64,000 nucleotides of DNA from assembly GCA_040757715.1 (NCBI GenBank), contig JBFLWS010000005.1, positions 62,001-126,000 of the forward strand, in the 5' to 3' direction. The position numbers were made by a program, and so were the translations under genes. This document shows, piece after piece, positions 1 to 8,050 of this stretch; position 1 is the first letter of the stretch, and each line of letters starts with the position of its first letter. The notes beneath the pieces were generated by a model. That model was not told the origin of the DNA. It saw only the letters and a program-made list of their open reading frames with translations, and ran no database searches. The stretch is from CAIMFV01 sp040757715. Its GTDB lineage: Bacteria; Pseudomonadota; Alphaproteobacteria; Caulobacterales; Caulobacteraceae.

Positions 1-1773
1 CGCTGCGAAAATCGCCGTTGCGCCTTGGGCTCGGAGCCGTTCGGCCTGCGGCTCCAGCGGCGACATCTCGACCCCCAGTTCGGTCATGAGGCGTGCGCCG
101 CCGAGCACGACGCGCTTGCCATCCACGACGCCCAGGACGCCCTTGCCCACGGGCGAGTCGAACTCGGCCGCTTCCGACAGGCTGAGGCCGCGGTCCTTTG
201 CAGCGCGCAAGATGGCGTCCGCGAGGGGATGCTCGCTTCCGCGCTCGAGGCTCGCAGCGAGCTGGAGCAGTTCCATCTCGTCGATCGCGCCGACCGTCAC
301 GACCGCGGTGACGGCGGGGCGCCCCTCGGTTAAGGTTCCCGTCTTGTCTAAGATCAGGGTGTCGATCTTCTCGAAGCGCTCCAGCGCCTCGGCGTTCTTG
401 ATCAGGACGCCAGCCTGGGCTCCGCGGCCCACGCCCACCATGATCGACATGGGGGTGGCCAGGCCGAGCGCGCAGGGACAGGCGATGATCAGGACCGAAA
501 CGGCGGCGACGAGGGCGTAGGCGAGCCGGGGCTCGGGACCGATCGTCGCCCAGACCGCGCCCGCCAGCACCGCGATGACGATCACGGCCGGCACGAACCA
601 GCCGGAGACCTGGTCGGCCATGCGCTGGATCGGGGCGCGGCTCCGCTGGGCTTCGGCCACCATCTGCACGATGCGTGAGAGCAAGGTGTCGGCGCCCACC
701 TTTTCAGCGCGCATAGTGAAGGAGCCGGTCTTGTTGATGGAGCCGGCGATCACCTTGGCGCCGGCCTCCTTGGTGACGGGCATGGATTCCCCGGTGACCA
801 GGGATTCGTCGATCGAGACCCGGCCCTCGACGAGTTCACCGTCGACGGGCACCTTCTCCCCCGGGCGAACGCGCAGGCGGTCGCCGACGCCGACGAGGTC
901 CAAGGTGACCTCTTCGTCGGCGCCGTCGGGGCGGACGCGGCGCGCGGTCTTGGGCGCCAAGTCGAGGAGCGCCTTGATCGCGCCGGAAGTCCGCTCGCGC
1001 GCCCGAAGCTCCAAGACCTGTCCGAGCAGGACGAGAACCGTGATGACCGCGGCCGCTTCGAAATATACCGGCACCGCGCCGGACGCGTCACGGAAGGCGG
1101 GCGGGAACAGATGAGGCGCGAAGGCTGCGATCACGCTGTAGGCCCAGGCGACGCCGACGCCCATGGCGATGAGCGTGAACATGTTCAGGCGCCGCGTGAG
1201 GATCGACGCCCAGCCTCGTTGAAAGAACGGCCATCCCGCCCAGAGAACGACCGGCGTCGCGAGCCCGAGCTGGATCCAATTCGAGACGTGCCGGTCCAGC
1301 GCCATCATCAGGCCGGAGACGTGGTCGCCTATCTCGATCGCCACGACGGGCAGAGCCAGAATCAGGCTGATCCAGAAGCGGCGGGACATGTCGACCAGCT
1401 CGGGGTTCGGCCCCGTCTCGGCCGAGACGGTCGCGGGCTCCAGGGCCATGCCGCAGATCGGGCAGGCGCCCGGGCCGACCTGCCGGATTTCCGGGTGCAT
1501 GGGACAGGTGTAGATCGCGCCGTCGCGGACCTTTGGCCGGGGCGGCGCTTCAGCGGGCTTGAGGTAGCGTTCCGGATCGGCGACGAACTTGGCCCGGCAA
1601 CCGCCTGAACAGAAGTGAAAGGCGTCGCCTTGGTGCTCGGCGTGGTGAGCTGTCTTGGCCGGGTCGACGGTCATTCCACAAACGGGGTCGATCACGCGTG
1701 CGCCATCTGTGGCGCCGGCGCGCTGCGGCGCATCTTCGATAGGATGGTCGTGATGGTGATGGCTCTCGCTCAT
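1..1773 (-). CDS. copA: Copper/silver-type heavy-metal P-type ATPase (3' end outside window)
   Basis: P1B-type ATPase that exports Cu+ or Ag+ across the inner membrane. The start codon lies at 1773 and 591 codons are visible. A His-rich N-terminus (SHHHHDH) leads into a YHS-type metal domain (DPVCGMTVD, about residues 28-36) and a heavy-metal-binding motif (TCPMHPEI, about 88-95) instead of the usual HMA domain. The membrane metal site is CPC at residues 432-434, and the phosphorylated Asp476 lies in DKTGT. The N-domain motif SEHPLADA follows. The reading frame runs off the window before the GDGxND hinge and last membrane helices. Metal specificity (Cu versus Ag) is inferred from CPC. The neighbouring broken copper genes fit a metal-resistance region. 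Confidence 0.93.
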   Translation of the reverse strand, partial: MSESHHHHDHPIEDAPQRAGATDGARVIDPVCGMTVDPAKTAHHAEHQGDAFHFCSGGCRAKFVADPERYLKPAEAPPRPKVRDGAIYTCPMHPEIRQVGPGACPICGMALEPATVSAETGPNPELVDMSRRFWISLILALPVVAIEIGDHVSGLMMALDRHVSNWIQLGLATPVVLWAGWPFFQRGWASILTRRLNMFTLIAMGVGVAWAYSVIAAFAPHLFPPAFRDASGAVPVYFEAAAVITVLVLLGQVLELRARERTSGAIKALLDLAPKTARRVRPDGADEEVTLDLVGVGDRLRVRPGEKVPVDGELVEGRVSIDESLVTGESMPVTKEAGAKVIAGSINKTGSFTMRAEKVGADTLLSRIVQMVAEAQRSRAPIQRMADQVSGWFVPAVIVIAVLAGAVWATIGPEPRLAYALVAAVSVLIIACPCALGLATPMSIMVGVGRGAQAGVLIKNAEALERFEKIDTLILDKTGTLTEGRPAVTAVVTVGAIDEMELLQLAASLERGSEHPLADAILRAAKDRGLSLSEAAEFDSPVGKGVLGVVDGKRVVLGGARLMTELGVEMSPLEPQAERLRAQGATAIFAA

Positions 1774-2482
1774 CGGCAAGTCTCCAGCGCGCGCTTTGAC
1801 GCCTCAAGGACGTCTAATATACGGGCGTTGCGCGGTATGGCGACGCCGAACGGCGCTCTCCGCGTACAGCAAAGGTCGGCGAGGCCGTGTCGCATGGCGC
1901 ATTGCTTGCCGGGTCCCCGCGGACTGAAGGTCGTTGGCGTGGGCTCGCGTCAACCCCGGGAGGCGCGCGCTGAGCGAGACCTCGTCTCACGCTTGCGATG
2001 TGCGGGGCGAGGACCGCCGCCCCGTCCACCAGAAGCCGGCGACCAGCACGGCCGACGTCAGCCCTTGGCCGCCAAGGGGCTCTCAGGTCGGGACGACGCC
2101 GAGAATGTCGACCTGTGGCCCCTCGGCGACCGGCGGGATGTCGACGAGCGCGGTTTCCTGCAGGGCGGAGATACCCCTTGTGAGCTGCTACCCGTTTTTG
2201 GTCCGCCCGGAGCTGGAATTTTCCGGGGTGATAGCTCAGGCCAGCGGGGGCGCCGGAGAGCTGATTACGAGGGATATCGGTGGCTTATTGCCGATCGCGC
2301 TGTGCGGTCTGACCTCGTTGTAGTGGATGCGTCAGGGAAGGCGCACGGCTTTCCGACAGGTGATGCTCAAGCCTATAGTCAATGACTGGGCGAACACGAT
2401 GGATCCGCCGCTTGACGCGGACAACAACATACAAGTCCTTACGCCAAACCTCCTGCGCTGTCCGCAGACGATCCCATAGGCT
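1774..2482. other. Gene-poor interval with IS remnant
   Basis: About 700 bases without a convincing intact gene. The only recognisable coding trace is a minus-strand IS3-family transposase tail at 2236-2331, listed separately. Another minus-strand stretch at about 2096-2197 reads open for some 30 codons (including QETALVDIPPVAEG and ending GVVPT) but has a stop just upstream and no start, so it may be a further remnant. No terminator or operator stands out. Confidence 0.5.
2236..2331 (-). pseudogene. IS3-family transposase C-terminal remnant
   Basis: Translation of the minus strand between two in-frame stops gives a 31-residue piece containing YNEVRPHSAIGNKPP. This is the highly conserved C-terminal signature of the IS3-family (IS407-like) OrfB integrase, just after the catalytic Glu region. 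Neither the DDE core nor a start codon is present, so the element is dead. No terminal inverted repeats or target duplications were identified around it. Confidence 0.8.
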
Positions 2483-3658
2483 CTATTGCGTCGTTGGCGA
2501 CGACCCCGGCGCGTATGTTCGCGACTTGGGCGGCGGTCCCGTTTTGCGCCAACCGGGCCAGCGCGCTTGACGCAGCCAGCGGCGTGCTGGGCGCTCGACG
2601 AGGTGATGCGCCGTCGCCGCGACGCCGGTCAGCACCAGGACGAACAGCGGCAAGGTGAGCCAAGCCGCCCGCCCATCGGCGCCCGTCCGATCGGCGAGGC
2701 GAAAATAGACCAGTCCCACAGGAATGCAGCACATGTAGACGGCGTAGCTGATCTCGCCGAGATAGACCAAGGCTTGGCCGCCGCCGCGCCACGGCCGCTG
2801 CTCCGGCGCACCCGCCAGCGTCAGGATGACCAAGCCAAGCGCCGCAATGATGAGCGGATCGGGGGCGCTGGCGATCGCCAGCAGAGGCGGCGTCAACAAT
2901 GCGGCGATCCTGGCGAGGACAGGGATGACGAGGCCGCGTTCGCCCAGCTTTCGCCAGAGCAGATAGAGCGCGGCGCCCGACAGGAAGCAGGGCGTGATGC
3001 GCACCACGCCCCAGGCCAGGGTGGCCTCCGTGAGCGGGATGCCGGAAAAGTGCGGAAACCCGACATAAAGCGCGCCCGCGAAGATCGCGGCTGCGAGCAC
3101 CGCGACCAACGGGCGGCGTCGAAATCCGAGGGCGAGCCAGAGCGACGCCGGAAAGGTCAGATAGGCGAACCACTCCGCTGAAATCGACCAGGAGGGGTGG
3201 TTCCAGCCGCCGGCCATGCCGAGCCCCCAGGCCTGCAACAGAAGGAGTTGCGCCGGCAAGGAGGACCATTTGAGCACCTCCCCATGACCGAACCCGAGAA
3301 CCGAAGCGACGCCGGCGAGCGCGGCGATGCCCACAAGCGTGGCCAGATGCAGCGGGTAGACCCGCGCGATCCGGGCCCACAGGAACGCGCCATAGCGGAA
3401 CCGCCCTGCGCGCGCCTGATCGAAATAGACGTGGCAGAGAATGAACCCGGACAGGATGAAGAACAGCTCGACGCCCAGATAGCCCTTGGCGATCAGGGCG
3501 GGCGGCGGCGCGCCCGTGGCGGTGCTCCAGCGGTGATAGAGCACCACCCAGAGCGCGGCCACGTAGCGGATGGCGGTCAAGCCATCAAGCTGGGCTTTCT
3601 CGGTGGGCGGGGGCGTTTCCATGCGCAATGTTCGCACGGAGGGCTTAAGGCTTGCCAA
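2483..3658 (-). CDS. Acyltransferase family membrane protein (OafA/YrhL type)
   Basis: A 391-residue integral membrane acyltransferase of the Acyl_transf_3 family, which O-acetylates or otherwise acylates cell-surface sugars. The N-terminal family signature is clear: LDGLTAIRYVAALWVVLYHRWS, with the family's conserved His in the first helix, followed by LGVELFFILSGFI (about residues 60-72). Roughly ten hydrophobic helices follow, and HHLVERPARRWLR near the C-terminus is the usual closing motif. An internal ATG (METPPPTEKAQ) at about 3622 is an alternative start giving a more typical N-terminus. The acceptor is unknown and no glycan genes lie nearby. Confidence 0.9.
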   Translation of the reverse strand: MASLKPSVRTLRMETPPPTEKAQLDGLTAIRYVAALWVVLYHRWSTATGAPPPALIAKGYLGVELFFILSGFILCHVYFDQARAGRFRYGAFLWARIARVYPLHLATLVGIAALAGVASVLGFGHGEVLKWSSLPAQLLLLQAWGLGMAGGWNHPSWSISAEWFAYLTFPASLWLALGFRRRPLVAVLAAAIFAGALYVGFPHFSGIPLTEATLAWGVVRITPCFLSGAALYLLWRKLGERGLVIPVLARIAALLTPPLLAIASAPDPLIIAALGLVILTLAGAPEQRPWRGGGQALVYLGEISYAVYMCCIPVGLVYFRLADRTGADGRAAWLTLPLFVLVLTGVAATAHHLVERPARRWLRQARWPGWRKTGPPPKSRTYAPGSSPTTQ

Positions 3659-3680
3659 ATCCCGCGCCCCTGCAGTTTCG

Positions 3681-3910
3681 CTAAAGGGGCGTGAGCTTGG
3701 TAATGACGGCCTTGTGGTCGAGCATTTCCACCTCGAAGCGGATCTTGTCTCCGACCTTGAGCCCCGTCAGCAGCTTGGATGACTTGACCTTGAAGCCCAT
3801 GGTCATGCCGGGCCAGCCGAAGGCGGCGATCGGCGTGTGCTCAATGGTCACGGTGTTTTTGTCCGGCTGAAGGCTGCGAATGACGCCGGTGGCGGCGCCT
3901 GATTTCGCCG
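3681..3910 (-). pseudogene. CusF-like periplasmic copper-binding protein, 5'-truncated
   Basis: The minus-strand frame ending with a stop at 3681-3683 encodes a CusF-type copper chaperone domain: GAATGVIRSLQPDKNTVTIEH, then WPGMTMGF (the conserved Trp and two Met metal ligands), then LLTGLKVGDKIRFEVE. The signal peptide and start codon are missing; upstream the frame runs through GRAPLPAKS and then hits stops. The break coincides with the start of a CopA fragment on the other strand, so a deletion or rearrangement probably fused two copper genes here. It is too short and start-less to be functional unless an alternative start is used. Confidence 0.75.
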
Positions 3911-4033
3911 GCAGGGGCGCTCTACCCGGCGCTCAAGCTCATGCTCTCGCCGGAAATCGCCGCCGCCGCCATGGCCCTCGCCTCGGTGAGCGTGATCAGC
4001 AACGCCTTGCGGCTTCGCTGGGTGCGGCTGTGA
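3908..4033 (+). pseudogene. CopA-type P-type ATPase C-terminal fragment
   Basis: The plus strand encodes PAGALYPALKLMLSPEI followed by AAAAMALASVSVISNALRLR and ends at a stop at 4031-4033. This matches the last two transmembrane helices and tail of Cu+ P-type ATPases (LSPxIAAAAMxLSSVSVxxNALRL). Nothing upstream in this frame belongs to the ATPase; a stop lies at 3881-3883. It is therefore a 3' remnant abutting the truncated CusF-like gene. It cannot be the missing 3' end of the ATPase at 1-1773, which lies on the opposite strand and runs out of the window. Confidence 0.75.
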
Positions 4034-4131
4034 GGCGCTGAGGCGGATTGTCTTGTCTGCGGGGGCGGGTCACGGGGTCAGACGCAGGGCCAGGCTTGGG
4101 CCCGCTCGCAGATCTCAATGCCCGTTCGTCG

Positions 4132-5451
4132 TTAGCCTCGTTCGGGGCCAGGCCCTAAGGATACTCCTGAGCGCACCTCCTCGACCAGGTCCAGCGTGTC
4201 CCAGCGGGTGGTCATGCGCTGGCGTTGATCGTCGGTCAGCGGTAGTTGCGCCATCAATTCGGGCCAGGTCTGCAAAGCCCGTTCGACGAGGCGCCGGACC
4301 TCCTTCTCGATCCATTCCGGCTCCACTTTCAGCAAGGAGGCCAGCCGGCGAAACTGGTGGAGGCGCACCCGTTCGAACCTCTGGATGCCGGCGAAACGAA
4401 GCGCGAGGGTGTCGTTCGGGATGTAGAGCACCGTCGGCACGATATCGTAGGCGGGCGACAGGCGCACCTCGCCCGGCCCCGGAAAGATGAAAGACCAGTT
4501 CTTGAGGTGGTTGTCGCCGTTGCCGATCAGTACATCGACCGCCACGCGACGCACGGCCTCCAGAACGTCAGCCCGCCAGTCAGAGCTGAAACGGGCGATC
4601 ATGTTGATCACCGTTTCCGTATTGCCCTGAGTGTATTTGCGCTCGCCCCATACCCCCAGGACCTGGCCGGCGTCCTCGATATGAATGCGGCCCTGGCCTT
4701 CGGTGCGGTCGAAACGGCGCACCGCAAGCGTGTGCGCGCCGACCAGGAAGGCTTCCGGCACGTTTTCGACCTGGCCGACGGGGACAAGCTCACAGGGGGC
4801 GACGCGGAGGCCGAGGCTCCGAGCCAGGCTCATCGCGGAGAACTCCAACTCCGGCAGCTGCGGATAGCGGTCCGAAGCCAGCTTGAGGATGAAGTTCCCC
4901 TCGCCGCTGCGGGCGGGCGCGGTGAAGCGTTCAGCGTTCTTGGCCACGACCACCTTCAGCTGCACTCCAGCGAGCGAGAACTTCACCACACCCTTGGGAA
5001 CAGGGACCTTGAAGCCCGCCAGCTGCTCCCAGTTGAGAGGGCCGGCCGAGGCGGGCGCTTCCCCGCTGTCGGGGATCACCAGCACAGCGCCAGGCAGGTC
5101 GGCGCCGAGGCGGGTGATGAGGTCGAACGAATCATGGTCGCCGGGACCCATTTCGGTCAGCACTAGGTCGCGCAGGGCGCCCTCGGGCAGGAGCCCCTGG
5201 AACCATGGCGGGAGCGAGCCGTGCAGGCTGATCTTGTCGCCCCGCCGCTCAAGGCGTTTGCGAGTCGCTTCGTCGTCGCCCCGCACAAGCCACTGGAGGC
5301 TCAGGATCGGCCGCTGGGGATCGCGCAGATTGGCTTCGTCGATGAGGAAGGCGGTGGCGCCTTGGGCGTCGCGCGTCAGGGCGCCCACGCGGGTGAGGCC
5401 CGCGTTGGCGTTGGTCAGGTAGACGCCGAGGACGGCTGCAGTCTTAGCCAT
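4132..5451 (-). CDS. HipA family kinase toxin (module 1)
   Basis: A 439-residue HipA-type Ser/Thr kinase. In the studied HipA proteins this toxin phosphorylates a tRNA synthetase and halts translation until bound by HipB. The N-terminal HipA domain is followed by the P-loop-like VKFSLAGVQLK, whose Ser159 corresponds to the autophosphorylated Ser of E. coli HipA. The catalytic motif NGDNHLKN lies at 311-318 and the metal-binding SPAYD at 332-336, so all active-site elements look intact. The start overlaps the 3' end of the HipB-like gene upstream by 8 bases, the usual antitoxin-first order. The target is unknown. Confidence 0.93.
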   Translation of the reverse strand: MAKTAAVLGVYLTNANAGLTRVGALTRDAQGATAFLIDEANLRDPQRPILSLQWLVRGDDEATRKRLERRGDKISLHGSLPPWFQGLLPEGALRDLVLTEMGPGDHDSFDLITRLGADLPGAVLVIPDSGEAPASAGPLNWEQLAGFKVPVPKGVVKFSLAGVQLKVVVAKNAERFTAPARSGEGNFILKLASDRYPQLPELEFSAMSLARSLGLRVAPCELVPVGQVENVPEAFLVGAHTLAVRRFDRTEGQGRIHIEDAGQVLGVWGERKYTQGNTETVINMIARFSSDWRADVLEAVRRVAVDVLIGNGDNHLKNWSFIFPGPGEVRLSPAYDIVPTVLYIPNDTLALRFAGIQRFERVRLHQFRRLASLLKVEPEWIEKEVRRLVERALQTWPELMAQLPLTDDQRQRMTTRWDTLDLVEEVRSGVSLGPGPERG

Positions 5452-5776
5452 CGGCGCTAAGATCGACGAATACCTCGTCGAATACTGAGGGTTGGTCGCC
5501 CGACGCCCTCGGCGTCGAGCCCCGCTCCGAGAACTCCGGCCCCGTGAGCTGATCGCGCGGCCGCAGGACCATCACCAGATCAAGCGCATCACAGATCTCG
5601 GCCAAGAGCGTGAGTCGATCCTTGCCCAGGCGACTAGTCAGCAGATCTCGCTCCAACTCGGAAATCCGCGCCGGCGCCCGGCCGACCCGCGCCGCGAGAT
5701 CGGCCTGGTTCAAGCCGCGCCGCCGCCGTTCCGCCCGGATCGCTGCGCCCAGACTAGGAAGGAAGTCAGAAATCAT
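5444..5776 (-). CDS. HipB-like XRE-family antitoxin (module 1)
   Basis: A 110-residue protein with an N-terminal helix-turn-helix (about residues 10-65: LGAAIRAERRRRGLNQADLAARVGRAPARISELE), the HipB/Xre fold that binds both the operator and its HipA partner. The C-terminal 35 residues are polar and probably flexible. It is first in the operon, and the kinase gene overlaps its end. The start codon lies only three bases from a perfect inverted repeat (5779-5815), which supports autorepression of this operon. Confidence 0.92.
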   Translation of the reverse strand: MISDFLPSLGAAIRAERRRRGLNQADLAARVGRAPARISELERDLLTSRLGKDRLTLLAEICDALDLVMVLRPRDQLTGPEFSERGSTPRASGDQPSVFDEVFVDLSADG

Positions 5777-5778
5777 TC

Positions 5779-5900
5779 GTCATTCCGTATTTTTTCCAGA
5801 GAATTACGGAATGACGTATATATGGCTCGGGAAGACTGCCGTCAATTCGGCGATACGGAATTCCGATAATTCAACGAAAATATACGGAATGGCGTATCAT
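5779..5900. promoter_or_regulatory. Operator repeats upstream of hipBA module 1
   Basis: A perfect inverted repeat GTCATTCCGTA (5779-5789) / TACGGAATGAC (5805-5815) lies directly before the antitoxin start. The same core returns as the palindrome CGGAATTCCG (5856-5865) and again as TACGGAATG (5883-5891). Four copies of a CATTCCGTA-like half-site in 120 bases next to an Xre antitoxin gene indicate the HipB operator array. Binding is inferred. Confidence 0.75.
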
Positions 5901-6230
5901 TGAGCGCTCGCTCGATAGGTAAGAGTGGTGCTATCGGTCCAATGCGAACTCGTCGGCTCCACTGGGCGCGAAATCGGCGGCGCGACCTCGTTAGGTCGAG
6001 TTCCGGGACGTGGTGTAGGCGTAGGCGCCGGTCTGCAGCGGAGCCGCACGCGACGCGCGCTATGCAAGGGCGCTGTAGCGAGCGAGCGGCGTAGCGGACC
6101 GCCGTACAGGCGGCGGGGTGGTCATCTGTGATCTTCTGACGTTGCCCCCCGGAGCTAATCCAGTTGTGAGTTCGCTCCAGCGGTTGGGGCGGGGCATTTT
6201 GGCGAGGCGGCGAGGCGCGTGCCCCGCCAC
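5901..6230. other. Interval between the two hipBA modules
   Basis: About 330 bases between the operator of module 1 and the stop codon of the second HipA gene. Only short, compositionally biased reading frames are present on either strand. I see no conserved protein, RNA gene or clear terminator here. Confidence 0.4.
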
Positions 6231-7562
6231 TTAAAGGGACTTGCGCACTCTCGTCGGCGGCGCGAGTTCCAGACGGTGGCTATCGCCGATCTGGGCGATC
6301 CACTCCGGCTTGACGGCGGCGGCCGTCGCGAATTCGGGCCAGCGGCTGACTGCATCGTGTACCTGTTGCAGCAGGGGCCGGAAGCGCCGGCTTTGCACGC
6401 CGCCGGCCTTGCCGCAGGCGATCAGGTCGTCGACCTCGAAGCCGTCGCGCTTGCCGTTGACGGTCATCTGATGGCGTGAGGTCCAGTCTCCCGTCGGATT
6501 GTAGGCCCAGGTCACGTCGTAGGCGGGCGAGAGCCGCCAGCTTCCGTTCCGGTCCATGAGGTAGGCGATGTTCTTGACGTGGTCGTCCTGATTGCGGGCG
6601 ATAACGTTGAACGCCATGCGCAGGAACTGTTGGTCGACGTCGTGCGCCGGCAGCTTCAACTGGCGCATCGCTAGGAAGGCCTGCTCGTAGCCGTAGGCGC
6701 CGGCGGTGTTGAAGTCATAGTGGGCGAGGGCGGCGAGGGACTGCATGTGCAGCTTGTCGCCGCCCGCGGTGCGGTCGAACCGCCGGGTCATGAAGTGGCG
6801 CCGGCCGCCCTCTTCGAACAGACGGCAGGCGCTCATCTCGATGCCGGCTGCGCCCGCCATTTGGGAGTAGGCGTATTCCACTGCCCCATAGCCCTGCGGG
6901 TCGGCCAGGTCCTTGTCCTTGTTGCCCCGCACGCCGTCGAACTTCATGAGCCAGTATTCGAAGCCCTCGGGCGCCTTCAACTGGCCAGAGCGGACTTCGT
7001 TGGTATCCGGGTTCCAGGCAATCACCGCCTTGGCGCGGGCGCCGCCGGCGGAGGTGCCGACGCGGAGGATGTCGCGCAGCGCTGTGGCCTTGTCGTCGCC
7101 GGCGAAGGTGACGTTCAGGGTCTTGCGATGAGTCAGCACCTCGGAGGCCAGCTGCACCAGGGCGGCGATGTCCACCGCGGCGCCTACGGTGGCGACTGGT
7201 CCGGTCACGGGCCTGAACTCGAGCGCCCCCATGCCCCGTGAGCCGGTATAGCTCAGGCGTTCGACCGCGTTGAAATCCCCGGGCAGGCGGCCTTGCGTGG
7301 CGAGCCAAGCGTCGATCAGGGCGTTGCCGTATTTGTCCGGCAGGGAGTCGGCAAGCAGGCCGGGCAGGCCATGGAAGGAGATGGGTGAAAGGGCGGGGAA
7401 GCTATAGGGAGCGGGGCCGAGCGGCATGGTCAGGGGCGAGACCTCGATGCCGCTCTCTAGGAAGTCCGCGTCGTACTGGAAGGTCGCGATCCGCTCGCCG
7501 TCCGGCAGCTCGACGACGCCGATGCGCGTGCCCCAGAGGATCACTTCGGCGAAGGTGCTCAC
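6231..7562 (-). CDS. HipA family kinase toxin (module 2)
   Basis: A 443-residue HipA-type kinase from a different branch of the family than the neighbouring module. It has an N-terminal HipA-N domain (GTRIGVVELPDGERIATFQYD), the GLPGLLADSLPDKYGN motif at 65-80, a P-loop RVGTSAGGARAKAV with candidate autophosphorylation Ser171, the catalytic NQDDHVKN at 324-331 and the metal-binding SPAYD at 345-349. All key residues are present. The start overlaps the upstream HTH gene by 4 bases. The cellular target cannot be read from sequence. Confidence 0.94.
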   Translation of the reverse strand: MSTFAEVILWGTRIGVVELPDGERIATFQYDADFLESGIEVSPLTMPLGPAPYSFPALSPISFHGLPGLLADSLPDKYGNALIDAWLATQGRLPGDFNAVERLSYTGSRGMGALEFRPVTGPVATVGAAVDIAALVQLASEVLTHRKTLNVTFAGDDKATALRDILRVGTSAGGARAKAVIAWNPDTNEVRSGQLKAPEGFEYWLMKFDGVRGNKDKDLADPQGYGAVEYAYSQMAGAAGIEMSACRLFEEGGRRHFMTRRFDRTAGGDKLHMQSLAALAHYDFNTAGAYGYEQAFLAMRQLKLPAHDVDQQFLRMAFNVIARNQDDHVKNIAYLMDRNGSWRLSPAYDVTWAYNPTGDWTSRHQMTVNGKRDGFEVDDLIACGKAGGVQSRRFRPLLQQVHDAVSRWPEFATAAAVKPEWIAQIGDSHRLELAPPTRVRKSL

Positions 7563-7909
7563 AGTTCGTCACCCCAGGTCCAAGGCTTGGCTGGGGTTTC
7601 GGCGTGGCGGGAGCGTGAGGCGCGCTTACGGCCTGCGCCGCGGGTCTTGAGGGCTTCGATCGGCCGCACGCCGATGTCGGGCAACAGCACGTCAAGCCGA
7701 TCGCTGAGACCCAGGGCGCGCAGGATGCGCACGAGGGTAACGAGTTGTGCGACACCGGAGGCCTCGAACCGCTCGATGGTGGGGCGCGCCAGCCCGGCCG
7801 CCTCCGCCAGATCCGCCTGGGTCATCTGGCGATCCAGCCGGGCGCGCTGCACGCGGTGCGCCAGTTCCGCCAGGGTCGCCGCGTCTGTGAGGGTGTCGGT
7901 GATCTTCAT
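7559..7909 (-). CDS. HipB-like XRE-family antitoxin (module 2)
   Basis: A 116-residue protein with a helix-turn-helix at about residues 15-70 (LAHRVQRARLDRQMTQADLAEAAGLARPTIERFE). The C-terminus carries RPIEALKTRGAGRKRASRSRHAETPAKPWTWGDEL, the basic tail and WxWGDE-type ending common in HipB-like partners of this HipA branch. It probably neutralises the adjacent kinase and represses the operon through the palindromes at 7910-8050. Confidence 0.9.
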   Translation of the reverse strand: MKITDTLTDAATLAELAHRVQRARLDRQMTQADLAEAAGLARPTIERFEASGVAQLVTLVRILRALGLSDRLDVLLPDIGVRPIEALKTRGAGRKRASRSRHAETPAKPWTWGDEL

Positions 7910-8050
7910 TCCATCATATATGAGGTATTATGGGTCCGAACTCAATATAACACATCATGTATGATGGATTATTGTGCATTCCGTATAATCCATCATGAGT
8001 GATTGATAAAAGCCAAATTGCCCTCCTAATAATCCATCTGTGATGGATTA
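7910..8050. promoter_or_regulatory. Operator palindromes upstream of hipBA module 2
   Basis: Two strong inverted repeats share the half-site ATCCATCA/TGATGGAT. ATGATGGATTAT (7961-7972) pairs with ATAATCCATCAT (7985-7996) across a 12-base spacer, and TAATCCATC-TGT-GATGGATTA is a perfect palindrome at 8030-8050. A related CCATCATATATGAGG sequence lies directly before the start codon. The region is much AT-richer than its surroundings. The HTH antitoxin is the obvious candidate ligand. Confidence 0.8.

Noticed and set aside
1615..2385. Plus-strand 256-codon open frame
   Set aside because: Mostly antisense to the P-type ATPase start and the IS remnant; Arg/Gly/Pro-rich with no recognisable domain, as expected for a shadow frame in GC-rich DNA.
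5990..6070. Possible tRNA-like or RNA hairpin between the hipBA modules
   Set aside because: GGTCGAGTTCC resembles a T-arm, but no acceptor stem or anticodon arm can be formed around it.
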